A stretch of DNA of 63,395 bases, taken from assembly GCA_051453625.1 (NCBI GenBank), contig JBOZIK010000001.1:291105105-291168499 (forward strand), in the 5' to 3' direction. This DNA is from Welwitschia mirabilis (Eukaryota; Gnetophyta; Gnetopsida; Welwitschiales). Below are positions 24,963 through 36,863 of this stretch, one piece after another; position 1 is the first letter of the stretch, and each line of letters starts with the position of its first letter. The notes below the pieces were generated by a model. That model was not told the DNA's origin. It saw only the letters and a list, made by a program, of their open reading frames with translations, and did no database searches. A program made the translations under genes and the position numbers.

Positions 24963-25640
24963 NNNNNNNNNNNNNNNNNNNNNNNNNNNNNNNNNNNNNN
25001 NNNNNNNNNNNNNNNNNNNNNNNNNNNNNNNNNNNNNNNNNNNNNNNNNNNNNNNNNNNNNNNNNNNNNNNNNNNNNNNNNNNNNNNNNNNNNNNNNNNN
25101 NNNNNNNNNNNNNNNNNNNNNNNNNNNNNNNNNNNNNNNNNNNNNNNNNNNNNNNNNNNNNNNNNNNNNNNNNNNNNNNNNNNNNNNNNNNNNNNNNNNN
25201 NNNNNNNNNNNNNNNNNNNNNNNNNNNNNNNNNNNNNNNNNNNNNNNNNNNNNNNNNNNNNNNNNNNNNNNNNNNNNNNNNNNNNNNNNNNNNNNNNNNN
25301 NNNNNNNNNNNNNNNNNNNNNNNNNNNNNNNNNNNNNNNNNNNNNNNNNNNNNNNNNNNNNNNNNNNNNNNNNNNNNNNNNNNNNNNNNNNNNNNNNNNN
25401 NNNNNNNNNNNNNNNNNNNNNNNNNNNNNNNNNNNNNNNNNNNNNNNNNNNNNNNNNNNNNNNNNNNNNNNNNNNNNNNNNNNNNNNNNNNNNNNNNNNN
25501 NNNNNNNNNNNNNNNNNNNNNNNNNNNNNNNNNNNNNNNNNNNNNNNNNNNNNNNNNNNNNNNNNNNNNNNNNNNNNNNNNNNNNNNNNNNNNNNNNNNN
25601 NNNNNNNNNNNNNNNNNNNNNNNNNNNNNNNNNNNNNNNN
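24963..25640. other. Assembly gap, 678 N
   Basis: No sequence. It probably hides most of a Copia LTR. Confidence 0.99.
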
Positions 25641-25825
25641 TACCCCCCTCCCACCCTCACCTAAATGTGGACCAAGAAAAAACCAAAGACCTAGAAGAAA
25701 ACCTTAGGAATTGTGGCCTATAATAAAACCTCCTTAAAGGAGTTATCGTGTGAGGAAACTACTTTATTAAATAAGTAATCAATTTACTGCTACACGTCCC
25801 ATATCAGATAGGACTTATTATGTGC

Positions 25826-25922
25826 ATTACACATCCTATAATGCTAGGCTAAAAATTGTACTACACATTCTGTAGTACTAGGCCATAATTGTACTACACA
25901 TCCCATAGTACTAGGATCAAGA
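25826..25922. repeat. Tandem repeat, three units of 33-34 bp
   Basis: Units start at 25826, 25860 and 25893, each built on 'actacacatcccatagtactagg...ataattgt'. An upstream half-unit (tgctacacgtcccata) lies at 25789. It sits at the 3' LTR side of the minus-strand Copia element. Confidence 0.8.
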
Positions 25923-26119
25923 GGAACTTCAATCAAAGACTTAAAAGTCAAATGAAGCCCATAATGTACAAGAAAAAATGAGTTTAAATCAATTCATTAT
26001 CAATCTAATTTTGGATTAGAAGTGCTAAAAATTCTCTCAGTCAAGTATCTTTATTTGAGTATTAGTTATTGGTCCTACAGTCGGATGATGTACTAGTGTA
26101 ATAACTTCATGTTGTATAA

Positions 26120-28260
26120 GTTTTTTAATTTTATTAACCAACTTTCATATATCATTTTCTACAAGTGCATAGTATTCTTCTTTCATGGCTTGAATAATGT
26201 CTTTTAAAGAAATTGGTTTACCATCAAGGTTTAAGTAAAGCTCGTCATCATCATCATCATCATGAAGTTGTATGCGAGCTATGTCTAGTTCTAGTTTTAC
26301 CCTTTTCATCATTATGAACATTTTAAAGAATAGACTGTATCCAATCATGTTGATTGTTTTTGGGTAGTACCAGCTTCTTCAGTTGAAGAATTATCTTAAT
26401 TGCTACTAGAACTATGATTAACTTGCTAAGAGCAATAAATTACTTAATTATAGATTGCAAAAAAGTCATACCAATAGAAGAAATTGAAGCAGGACTAGTG
26501 GCCATATTTACCCATTCGACTCTAGGACATTAAGAATCAAATATGGTTACTAACTTAGAAAAAGGATGAAGCTTTGAAAGATCAAGCTAAAAATCATTGT
26601 TCAAAGTCTTTAAAAACATGACATCATGAGAAACAATGATCTTATGATGCTTTGAAAGATATACTTGGTAACCCTTTTAGTTAGTTGGATATCCCACAAA
26701 GATGTCGATGTGAGCATGTGCTCTAAATTTATCACAAAATTCACATGGAATGTGAACATATCACTTGCAACTAAAAACACGAAAATGGTTTAACTTCAAC
26801 TTATACCTATACCACATTTTAACTGGAGATACTCCTTTTTTACTATAGTAACCAATATGATTATTTAGATGTAGTACAATATTCACTGCTTTACCCTAAA
26901 GGTAGATCCTATATCCACTAAAATACATCAAGGAATGTGTCATATCCATGATAATATTATTAAATCCCTGGGAAATGCCATTTTATTAGGGTATCATAGG
27001 GCAATTTTTCAAATGTCTAATCCCTTTAGAAGTAAGAAAGTCCTTGAACTCGACAAATGTGTATTCACTATCATTATCTGTGTGGAAACTTTTAACCCAA
27101 TAGTCAGCTTGCTTTTCCACTGTAGCTTTAGACTTCTTGAAAATATTCAAAGCCTAGGATTTGAATTTGATAAAGTATACCCAAGTCATTCAAGAGTGGA
27201 AACTTACATAGGTCTACATAGATCACTATTAATAAGCAGGATCTTTCAATCAGCATGTCACTTACTTGGTATAAACCATTGTCTATTTGCTCCATCCATA
27301 ATACATACTTCNNNNNNNNNNCACACTAAGAAAAATCTCATGGAATGGACAAAAAATCTGGTGACCATTATCACATGTTGCATTCATTGTATGAGAAATA
27401 GGATGTTCGAGTCGAGCATGTCATAGAAATAAGGGAGAGATCTCATCTTGGGAAACTGTGTAAGTAATTTCTCATATTATAACACAATCATGAAGAGGAA
27501 TAAGCTTTCCATCCACATATCCTTTCATGACGAGTTGTTGATTACCATCATAAATATCCACTNNNNNNNNNNNNNNNNNNNNNNNNNNNNNNNNNNNNNN
27601 NNNNNNNNNNNNNNNNNNNNNNNNNNNNNNNNNNNNNNNNNNNNNNNNNNNNNNNNNNNNNNNNNNNNNNNNNNNNNNNNNNNNNNNNNNNNNNNNNNNN
27701 NNNNNNNNNNNNNNNNNNNNNNNNNNNNNNNNNNNNNNNNNNNNNNNNNNNNNNNNNNNNNNNNNNNNNNNNNNNNNNNNNNNNNNNNNNNNNNNNNNNN
27801 NNNNNNNNNNNNNNNNNNNNNNNNNNNNNNNNNNNNNNNNNNNNNNNNNNNNNNNNNNNNNNNNNNNNNNNNNNNNNNNNNNNNNNNNNNNNNNNNNNNN
27901 NNNNNNNNNNNNNNNNNNNNNNNNNNNNNNNNNNNNNNNNNNNNNNNNNNNNNNNNNNNNNNNNNNNNNNNNNNNNNNNNNNNNNNNNNNNNNNNNNNNN
28001 NNNNNNNNNNNNNNNNNNNNNNNNNNNNNNNNNNNNNNNNNNNNNNNNNNNNNNNNNNNNNNNNNNNNNNNNNNNNNNNNNNAAGTTAATGGTAACTGAA
28101 CCATAACCTTCCACTAGAACTAGAGTTCTGTCTGCCAAATAAACCTGACTCAATGCTTCGGAAAAGTCATTGAAATAATCACGCTGATAATTCATGTGAT
28201 GAATTACACTTATAACAAGAATCCACATCTTGTTATAAGGTATGTACTCACTCATAACAA
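26120..28260 (-). mobile_element. Ty1/Copia element, protease to integrase (minus strand, decayed)
   Basis: Protease area at 28231-28091: MWILVISVIHHMNYQRDYF and YLADRTLVLVEGYGSV. The first corresponds to the Copia 'WILDSGASHHM' active site, but the Asp-Ser-Gly triad is gone. After a 520-N gap and further pol come the integrase core SFHTDNDSEYTFVEFKDFL (27090-27035), DMTHSLMYFSGYRIYLQGK (about 26950-26890), GVSPVKMWYRYKLKLNHFRV (about 26840-26780) and KCYVHIPCEF with HIDIFVGYPTN (about 26760-26690). This order is diagnostic of plant Copia integrase. RT and RNase H are missing, lost to truncation near 26.1 kb or hidden in the gap. Internal stops mark it as inactive. Confidence 0.85.
27563..28082. 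other. Assembly gap, 520 N, inside the minus-strand Copia pol
   Basis: No sequence. Shorter gaps inside the same element are 27312-27321, 28476-28485 and 29462-29473. Confidence 0.99.
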
Positions 28261-31200
28261 TAAATTCAGAATTATCAAAGACTACATTTAATTCAAAATT
28301 TTCAACATCATTAAGGGAATCAGATTCTTAAGTAACTGCATTTGCCTTAGATGTAAATTTTATCTTGTCCTAAGGAATCCTACGGAAGTTTGTGATATGA
28401 CCTTATCTTCCGCATCATAAGTACTGATATTTGTACTTTGTAGGAATGATAGTATTTTGAACTTGCTTCTTATTTNNNNNNNNNNGTCTAATTAGGATAC
28501 TTGTTTTTTTGTTTTTGCGAAGCCTTACCCTTATCATAATGTGATTCCTTTTGCAGATGGGATTTGCTAGTAGACTATTTATGTTGATAAGAAGGGTCAT
28601 GAAAATGATAAACTTTGCATGTGGCATCAGAGAAAGAAGATCCTATGAAGTTAAACTAGCTTCAGTGAAAATGAAATTCTTACTAAGCATATCAAAAATC
28701 ATATTATTCAGTTTTTTACTATCATGAAGATACATAATATAACTACACAAAATAGCATATCAAGTTAACATAACGGATGCAACTTTGTTTTTCTAAATCA
28801 ATATCCACTACTTTTGCTTTGATGTCTTACAACTGTGAAACTAATTATCTCATCTATCCTTTCTCATAATGCAAATTGTTCATGAGTTATGAGGTTTAAG
28901 AGCTCCAGATCATTTTTTGGAGTAGAATGTATTCCTCAAAGTATAGAAGTATTTTGATTCAATCAACCCACTTCTTATGTTAATAAGCAATAGTTTCTAC
29001 ATAATCTCTATTAATTTTTTGTCAACATATTACCAAGCAGCTTCTTTAGCTAGATCCTAAAGAGGTGTGTAAGCATGTGCAAAAAAAATCCTTCTCATAA
29101 CCATATACTGGCATTGTTGATATGAAATCATCATGTGAAACCTTTCATGATTGATCATCTTAAAGAGTGATTCTGATGTTGTCCATGATCCTAGTGGTAA
29201 GAATGGGTGTGAAAGATTCTGATAATCACTACAACTTATCCTTTGAATATGATGTTGAATGTGTTATGGTTGTAAAAGGATAAATGCTAGAAGAGAGTTG
29301 ACAAGTTATGAGGTAAAGTCAAGAATTAGAGGAATATTACTTACATCAACAACTGAAAGTAATCTATCTGTCACACAAAGAAATCTTAACAAAACCCAAA
29401 AAGGATATAATGAAAGAGAAGGAACTAAGAGATCATATAGTCATAAGAAAAGGGATCTTGCNNNNNNNNNNNNAAGTAATCTATCCAAGTCATAATGCAA
29501 CAAAAGTAAAGAGACTAAAAATGTCACAACGGAGAAGTATAGTTACAATGAAAGGGAACAACCTCAAAAATTCAAGTGATCTATCCAAACCACAAAATGT
29601 AACAACTAAGAAATCCCCCTAATCAACGAGAACCTACACGCATAAGAAAGAAAACAAAGATATTTTGTTTAAAATTTCTTAATGTGAGCAAGGTAGCTTT
29701 TAACACAAGGGGATCAAATTGAGTATTAGGTGTTGAAAATGCTAAAATTGCTCAATTTTAGAATCTTCTCCTAAATTCAGGTACTGATCATATCCTCTTC
29801 AGGGGTGATACACTTGTCTCCTAAGAGACTAAAAAGACAAAATGTAAATCACCTCGGTGGGACTTCTAAGTCATTAGCTAGTTTTAGTTATCTCAACTAT
29901 ATACCCCACTCAAGGAAGAGTACCATGTAATGTTGGTGAAATACATATACCTTAGAATCAGTATATTTTCAATTTTATTAAACCTATGTCTCTCGATGAT
30001 GATATCAAATAGACCCTACCACTGTGCCTTCAGCCTTAACCTAATATACCTTTGATTACCAAGGCATATGTAGGAATTTGGACCTCGAGACACTTGGGAC
30101 ATTACCCCTTAAGAAAGACACAGCTCTCTGTACAGCCTAAGATTTACAATTATGGTAGTTAAGATTGCATAATAAGCTTCAAAAGGCAGTGTAAAGACTG
30201 ATACATATCTCTATTTATGTAAGGCTCCCGGTGTCCTCCACCAATCAAAACTTATTACTAATGAAAACGTTAATTGTTTAAGGGGTGAAAGGTAATTTCT
30301 ATTTCTATTACTTTACCTAAGCAGGATTAATAAAATTAAGTATGAGAAGAAAGCAAAAGATTACAACATAGTAAAAGGGACTAATTGTGGTATAGTTAAG
30401 TTAAGTAGATCTTATTTATCATCTAACATAGCTTAATCTATTTAAATCACAAAAATTAGTTTAAGAGAAAGGAAAAATCAAGTCAAAGAATCTTGCCTCA
30501 CATTTCAACTTAACTTAATGAGAGAGATTTTGCTTACAATATTGAAAAATGCTAAGAAATATCAAAAAAAAACTTAAAAAGCCTACAAAAATGAGCTTAA
30601 TATAAAAACTTAGAAAAAAGCTCAAAACACTCAAATCAAAGAATCCTGCTCAACATCCCAACTTGATTTAATCACAAGAGTGAGTTTTGAGTTTGCAAGT
30701 TTGAAAAATACTCCAAAAAAATCAAAAAATTACTGAAAATGCATTTAAAAAAAAGGGCACGAAACTGTGCATCTGCGCATAGCAAAGCTACAAGCCAAAT
30801 AGTTGCTAGCTAAACTGAATGTGCATGAAACTAAACAATAGATGAACAATTGTTTCAAAAACTGCATGTGCACAAAGAGAACTAAAAGATAAACAATGAC
30901 TGACAATTTTGCATGTGACACAAATCTTAAAATTCAATTTTGTTACCTCCTAAAATTGAAACCTGTATAGGTTAATACCAAAAATCAATTTTAACAAACT
31001 ATTATTTACCTTTAAAAATATTTGCTTTTAAAAAAATTATTTTCTTAAAAAAATTATATTTCCTTAAAAAAGGATTTTTTAAAAAAAAGGCCCTTTTTAA
31101 AAGAAAACTCGATTTCTTAAAAGAAAATTTTAAAGAAAGAAAAACAAGTTGCCTCTCCTTCTCCCACCTTTTCAAAATATTATGCTGCCTAAAGAAAAAT

Positions 31201-31407
31201 ATACGCCCTAAAAATTTTTTTATTTTGTAAAAGAATACTTAAAAAAGGTAGAAAATAGGAGGAAAAATAAGGTTAGGAGAAAGAGAGAAACGGCCAAAAA
31301 AGAAGCCAAAGAAGCCTCTGAAGAGGGCCCAAAAAACTCCAAAGAGGGCACAAGAAGCTCCAAAGTTTAAGGATGGCCAAAGAAAGCTCCACAAGATTTC
31401 CTCCAAA
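28261..31407 (-). mobile_element. Probable gag/leader region of the minus-strand Copia element
   Basis: Between the protease remnant and the primer-binding site, so gag is expected here by position. I could not identify UBN2 or zinc-knuckle motifs. The region has frequent stops and A-rich tracts (30.4-31.2 kb), and a purine-rich stretch at 31.25-31.4 kb that creates a long but meaningless open frame on the opposite strand. Confidence 0.35.
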
Positions 31408-31419
31408 GCGCTAATACCA
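31408..31419 (-). other. Primer-binding site of the minus-strand Copia element
   Basis: The reverse complement TGGTATTAGCGC matches 10 of 12 bases of the tRNA-iMet complement TGGTATCAGAGC and lies 2 bp from an LTR end (TCAACA). A second, more degraded boundary (gctctaataaaac, 31669-31681) lies past the 100-N gap. Confidence 0.7.
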
Positions 31420-31421
31420 TT

Positions 31422-31880
31422 TGTTGAGAAACAGAAGAGCAAAAATAAAAGCAAGACTNNNNNNNNNNNNNNNNNNNNNNNNNNNNNNNNNNNNNNNNNN
31501 NNNNNNNNNNNNNNNNNNNNNNNNNNNNNNNNNNNNNNNNNNNNNNNNNNNNNNNNNNCCAAAAGAGAAGCCCAAGAAGACTTTGAAGAGGGCCAAAAAA
31601 AACTATAAAGAGGCAACAAGAAACTCCAAAACTCAAGCATAATCAAAAAAAACTCCATAAAATCTCCTCCAAAGCTCTAATAAAACTTATTAGGAAACAG
31701 AAGAGCAACAAAACATGAGTAAGATTTCCCAAAATCAAATTTTATTTCTTTAAAAATATTTTCCATCTTTATTACATTGAAGAACTTACTTATAAATACA
31801 AGCACACCATTAAGGTTTCACTAGGGGTTTTACGTCTCCCTAGTTGTAGGACCACGATGTGCATACAAACCTTAGCACAT
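31422..31880 (-). repeat. 5' LTR region of the minus-strand Copia element, with duplicated boundary
   Basis: Begins TGTTGAG on the plus strand. It is broken by a 100-N gap (31459-31558) and then repeats the leader-PBS-LTR boundary with about 80% similarity (31560-31740). The following sequence includes a promoter-like tataaataag (minus strand, about 31790). The outer end near 31880 is uncertain. The two boundary copies differ too much to be simple contig overlap, so a real duplication or two nested elements is likely. Confidence 0.5.
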
Positions 31881-33299
31881 TAAGTATCTAAAATAATAAT
31901 TATTAACTTAATTGTCTTTATACCAAAATCCTTACGTTAATGTTATTTGAAGCAAGCTATTCTTTTATAGACGTAGATTATAGCTAGGATTCAACAAACT
32001 TTACTATCTTTCTTTTGATTGTCCTTGGTTAATTTGTTTGCTGAAAAAAAAATTTTTGGTAATTGTATCTAAAAGTGTAATTTGTGCAATATTAACAAGC
32101 TTAGGAATAAGAATTTTGAATTTATTGTTCATTATTCATGCCTACATAGCCATTGCAAACCATCGTAATGGACCTTGTAAGTTTAATTGTTATAATTGTA
32201 TTACGGCAGTAAGTACTTATCCCTAGTTCTAAATTAACTTTGTAAAATGTGTGTTCTTGTAGCATGGAGAAAATTGAATTAAAAAGGTAGTAGAACTATT
32301 TCTCTTATGTTTGTGTACACCTTAATCTAGGTTATGTATATTTATTATTTTGAATAATATTTTCAAATTCCTTAAGATGTTTTAGAGGGCTTCATGGAGT
32401 AGAATGAAACCTAACCTAAAATAACATATAATTTTGCATTTATAAACTAATAGTTAAATTAAACTAGTGAATTATGCTTTAGTACAATGTTTAATAGCTT
32501 GTAATAGTGAGAAGCTTAAGGAAAATAACATATAATTCTTTATTTATAAACAAATGGTCAAATTGAACTAGTGAATCATGCTTTAGTACAATGTCCAATA
32601 GCTTGTAATAAGGAAAAGCCTTGCATCTAGTCTAAATAGTTGTCTTATATTTAATACACATTACTAGCATATGGGATTATCTTATGTGTAACAAGAACAC
32701 ATTTTTAAGACATGTAATTAGTATTATTTATTGTCATTAAAGAATGGAAGTTGAGTAGGAAGTGGATGGACTAATTGCCCAAGAAAAGTTTTAAAAAAAG
32801 AAAGAAAGAAAGAAAGAAAGAAAGAAAAATTCATAAAAAGAATTAGATGTATTCATTCTACCATAGAAGAAAAGATAAAGGAAAGAAGTCAATGTTATAA
32901 GAATAAACATGCTATAACTTTATGATTCCTATTTTCTAGTTGAAGAAAGGATTTGATTACATCTTTATAAAGAATGATTGTAAGAATAGTTGAAGTAAAT
33001 CCATATTCCTATGAACCATTCATCATAATTAGTTAGTTTAATCAAGCCTTCAAGCTACATCTTACAAGCCATATACTAGTGCATTTTACATTTAATGTTG
33101 ATAATACAAAAATAAATGAGTTGTTAATGAAAATGAATTTGTACTTTTATTAGTTAAAAGAAACATTACACTACCCTATCCTTGATAACAAGAAAAGATC
33201 CTCTAATTGATTTGAATTTTAAAAAACCAAATATAGGGTAAGAACTAGAAGCACGAAGAATACTTATGATCATTTTTGCCTCATGTCATGTGTTGAACC
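31881..33299. other. Intergenic, AT-rich, no gene recognised
   Basis: Contains two similar segments, about 32420-32515 and 32523-32612 (a shared 'ttataaac(t/a)aatggt..aaattgaactagtgaat' and 'tttagtacaatgt' theme), forming a diverged tandem duplication of roughly 100 bp. No ORF of note. Confidence 0.5.
32797..32828. repeat. (GAAA)n microsatellite
   Basis: About eight uninterrupted GAAA/AAAG units. Confidence 0.95.
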
Positions 33300-34450
33300 T
33301 AAGAACATTAATGAAGTTTCAGTTATTTTTGCCTAGTAGCAAGCACAAAGTTGGAACCAAGTGGGTTTATAAGAACACGTGTGACGAGCATCGAAATATT
33401 GTGTATAAGATTTGAAGAGTGCTCTAGGACTTGAAGCAAGCCCGAAATGCATAGTGTAAGAGATGATTAGGCTAGCTTCTCAGTCATTATTTCACATATG
33501 GTGAACTCAATCCAACTTTTGATAATATAGTAGTTGTTGCCAACAATGAATCTTTGTCTCTTTGATAAACTTATGTAATAAGCTAAATGTGAATTGATTT
33601 TGCTCAGAGACCTTACCAGGTCTTCAAATCAAGTAAAAGTAATGTAAAGATGGTATTTTTGTATCTTAGACCAAGTATGTAAAGAGTTGCTAACAAAGTT
33701 TGACATAAGCATTACAAAGGAGATCTCCATTCACTCATCTCCAAAAGTAAAATGCATTAGAGCACTAGTGGTAATGATGTTGATCATAAGGTATACAGAG
33801 ATGCAATTAGATATTTGCTATATGTAATAGCTAGTTGATTATAAGGTATACAGAGAGGTGATTGGATATTTTCAGTATCTAATATCTAATTGATCATGAG
33901 GTCTATAGGTATGTGAGTGGATGTTTGCTATTAAGTGTTAGAATTTGTGCTAGAATCAATCAAAACCTAAGGAATTCCATTTGACAACTCTATAAAAAAT
34001 TTTAGATATCTCAAACACACGAGATTTTGGTATTTAGATTCCATATGATTTTGTGCTTGATAACAGTTAGTTTCCATGATGCATATGTTGTAGGTTTTAT
34101 ACATGAACAAATAAGCATCAATGGTATTTGCTACTTTTTGGTATTAGTATATTAGGCTAGTATGAAATGAGATTGTGTATCACTCTCAACAATTGAAGTT
34201 GAGTATAAAGGTACAAAAGCTAGTTGTGCCCAATTGGTTTTAAGGCAACAAACTTCAAGGAGTGTAAGGTTGAATCTAGTCTAATGACATTATATTACAA
34301 CAATACAAATGGCACAAACATCACAAGAATCTCTTTCACCATTGCCACAACAAACATATTGATATTCAACATCACTTTATTTTAAAATGGTAGAGAATAA
34401 TGTTATCAAGTTATGTTTACTAGACAACAACTAGTCAATCTATTTATGAA
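33300..34450 (+). mobile_element. Ty1/Copia RT-RNase H remnant with an internal deletion (plus strand)
   Basis: The reading VGTKWVYKNTCDEHRNIVYK (33352-33411) is the start of Copia RT. Within 20 bases it runs into DNA matching the 'ALYGLKQAPRAWY' block (33420-33463), so the catalytic middle of RT, about 100 residues, is deleted. Then follow VYRDAIRYLLYVIAS (33792-33836, cf. YR..IGSLLYL), an RNase H area around 34140-34240, and NLFHHCHNKHIDIQHHFI (about 34325-34380, cf. 'KHIDIRHHFIRD'). Frameshifted throughout. Confidence 0.7.
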
Positions 34451-34658
34451 ATCCCTTCTCATTGACTAATATAACTAATTCTAAACAAACTCGAGCATAG
34501 TCGATATCCCAACACAAGGAATCCGTCTTTGATAGATGCAATTTGAGCCCAAATATTTTAAAATCCTATGCAATCAATTTTGCCTTATACTCTTGTTTCT
34601 TATTCTTCATTTCACACCACACCCCTCACCGTACGGTGCTGGTGCGGGGACACATCTC

Positions 34659-34750
34659 AAGCTGTCCATGTCCTCACCTTGTGTTGCATTTGGGAGTGGA
34701 AACCAAGCTGTTCATGTCCTCATCCTTTGTCGCATTTTGGAGTGGGAACC
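34659..34750. repeat. Tandem dimer of a 46-bp unit
   Basis: Two units, 34659-34704 and 34705-34750, each 'aagctgt(c/t)catgtcctca...cattt(g/t)ggagtgg(a/g)aacc', with about six differences. Locally GC-richer than the flanks. Open in several frames, but no coding evidence. Confidence 0.85.
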
Positions 34751-35039
34751 ATGACTGAGCAATAACCTTACATACGAAGCAATGCAATCTCCAATCTCTC
34801 ACATCACTCAAACTAGTGTCAATCAATTTTCAATTTGGTTCGTGCCTTATGTGTAATCTATTTTCAATTATTGAGTGAAAGTTGTTTGTGCTTTCATTTT
34901 ATATATTCTTCACAATTACTCTTTTCCAAGCCAGACTATTCTTATCTTTCATTTCCCAGCTCAAGAGGTGGAGCAAGTGCATCAACACATTTATTTCACA
35001 TTGCTCTCTTCATTAGGGTTGGATTTGAGCCTGTAAAAA

Positions 35040-35192
35040 CTTCAACAGGACGTTAGGGTTTCCAAACGCAAAAACGTTGATTATAAAGACTTATATGCTT
35101 TAAGGAATTAGAAAGAACAGTGGTTATTCTTCAAGAAAATTGGAGAGAAGTGTTTTATCTGCCTAAGAAGGAGGAAGCCTGAAGCCAAACCA
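35040..35192 (+). promoter_or_regulatory. Possible non-coding first exon with telo-box-like leader
   Basis: gacgttagggtttccaaacg (35050-35069) contains TTAGGGTTT, a telo-box common in plant 5' leaders. It is followed by composition like transcribed DNA and a strong donor-like CACT|GTAAGT (donor GT at about 35191-35192). No downstream coding exon could be assigned, so this may be chance. Confidence 0.25.
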
Positions 35193-36600
35193 CTGTAAGT
35201 TTTGTGTGCCAACTGCATGCTTTCTTTAGTAGTCTTTTAGTTCCAATATTTTAACATATGCACATCAACTACAAACCATCTTCTTTTGAGAAATAAGATT
35301 GTATTTTATAAGAAATCAAGCATCAAACTACATAGGTTTTTTGGAAGAATATTGAACCTGCAGTCAAGTTTCGTTAACGAGCGCCTCAAAAAATGAATAA
35401 GCGTTGCTTTCTTTGTACGTTTAAAGTAAGTAAACTCACATAGCACTGGAAAAAGAAACAAAGAAAAAGAGCACCATTGAGCATTTGTATATAACTTTTA
35501 TTATGCAAATAATGTACAGGGAATCGGAATCTGTTTACTCGCTCAATTATATCGCACAGAAAGAAATGAAAGGAAGAAACATCCATGAGAAAATGGAAAA
35601 CATCAGAAACATAATTGGCATCATGAACAAGATCTACTGATATGGCCAGATTATTGACTTGATTTCTCCCACATCCTTGCAAAGAATATTGCATCAAGCA
35701 AAACTTGTGCAACAATAAGGTTCATTCAAGCTTTACAAATGGATGTTAATGTTTCAAGGAGTATAGCTGCTTGACCAAAATCTCCCCTCCCGTTTTACAC
35801 AAGAGGTGATGCCGCATGTGAAATCCTAAAAACAGAACAGCACCACAAAAAGTCTTCACAACCAGACCATAACCTTGATTCTCTGACTTTGCACCTAGCA
35901 ACCATCAAATGGGGAAAATGAAAGTCAGTTGTGCAAGGCCTCCCCTCATGTTCAGAAAGACCAAAGTAACAAAACTGATGACTGACCATTTACCGAGATT
36001 AGATTTGGAATAGTTAAAATAAATTCTCGAAGAATCAGAAATGTTAAGTGCAAAGCAACAGGTATAACAACAGTGTTGTTAGCATTTAAAGTGTAATTAA
36101 CATAGCGATGAAGAACAAAGGTCGATGGTAGTATATCTTGCATAACACTAACTCATGTGTACTGTGTAACAACAGTCTTTTTGTTGGCTAAGTAAATGCT
36201 TGTATCATTATTTATCTCATTTACATTTGAAATAGACGGTTCTCAGCTAAGTAAACAGTATTACAATAATAGCAATTTAAGGTTTCTAAAGTCGTTACAG
36301 GTCTGATGTCAATGGCAAAGATCAAGTCAATAATTCAACTTGCAGACAAAACAAAGGATCGCTTGTACTAAAACAAGCAAGAAATCGAGCTCACGTAAAG
36401 ACAAGACTACATTACAAATTACACAGCTCCGGTTACTGGATACCTGTGTTTAGCTTTATTTCACGGGCTAAAGCCACTAAAAATCAGTTCCTTCGTCATT
36501 TTTCTATTTCTATGTTTCACCCTTGTTTTTATCTGTTGTGATTTTGCTTCTGATTGACTGGTTTCAATTGATGCCACAAAAGATGCATAGCAGATAAAAA
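35193..36600. other. Intergenic or transcribed flank, no gene resolved
   Basis: Composition is less AT-rich and less repetitive than the TE regions, and minus-strand open stretches occur at 35386-35715 and 35795-35989, but no domain or consistent splicing was found. It could hold a non-coding RNA or a lost gene. 36600-36863 probably belongs to the 3' UTR of the DEM-like gene. Confidence 0.35.
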
Positions 36601-36863
36601 GCACAAAATTGTATCTCATAAAAGAACAAAAGTAAAAAGTGCATACACAATTCCAACAACTACGAGAAATGTTTCAACTAATAAATGCAGAAACAAACTC
36701 GGATCCACCATTTCATAGCATACATAAAAGTACATACAGCAAGAACATAAGCTTTTACTGCAAGTTTTTGAAAGTCGGTTATGTCAAGAAAGCATAGCTA
36801 AATACAAAAAACTTCAATCCTCCAGTGAATAGTTACTATTACAGTTTCTCAGAGCGCATGCTG

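Noticed and set aside
24883-25707. 274-codon open frame
   Set aside because: Spans the 678-N gap; the real ends are LTR and non-coding sequence.
27448-28255. Open frames of 210-235 codons on both strands
   Set aside because: Span the 520-N gap; only the minus-strand Copia protease-like ends carry a signal, recorded as a mobile element.
31239-31658. 139-codon minus-strand open frame rich in Phe, Leu and Trp
   Set aside because: It is the antisense shadow of a purine-rich plus-strand repeat and crosses 100 N; no domain, no start context.
36420-36450. Acceptor-like acacag followed by a short open end on the minus strand, downstream of the DEM-like stop
   Set aside because: Only about seven codons; more likely 3' flank than a coding exon.
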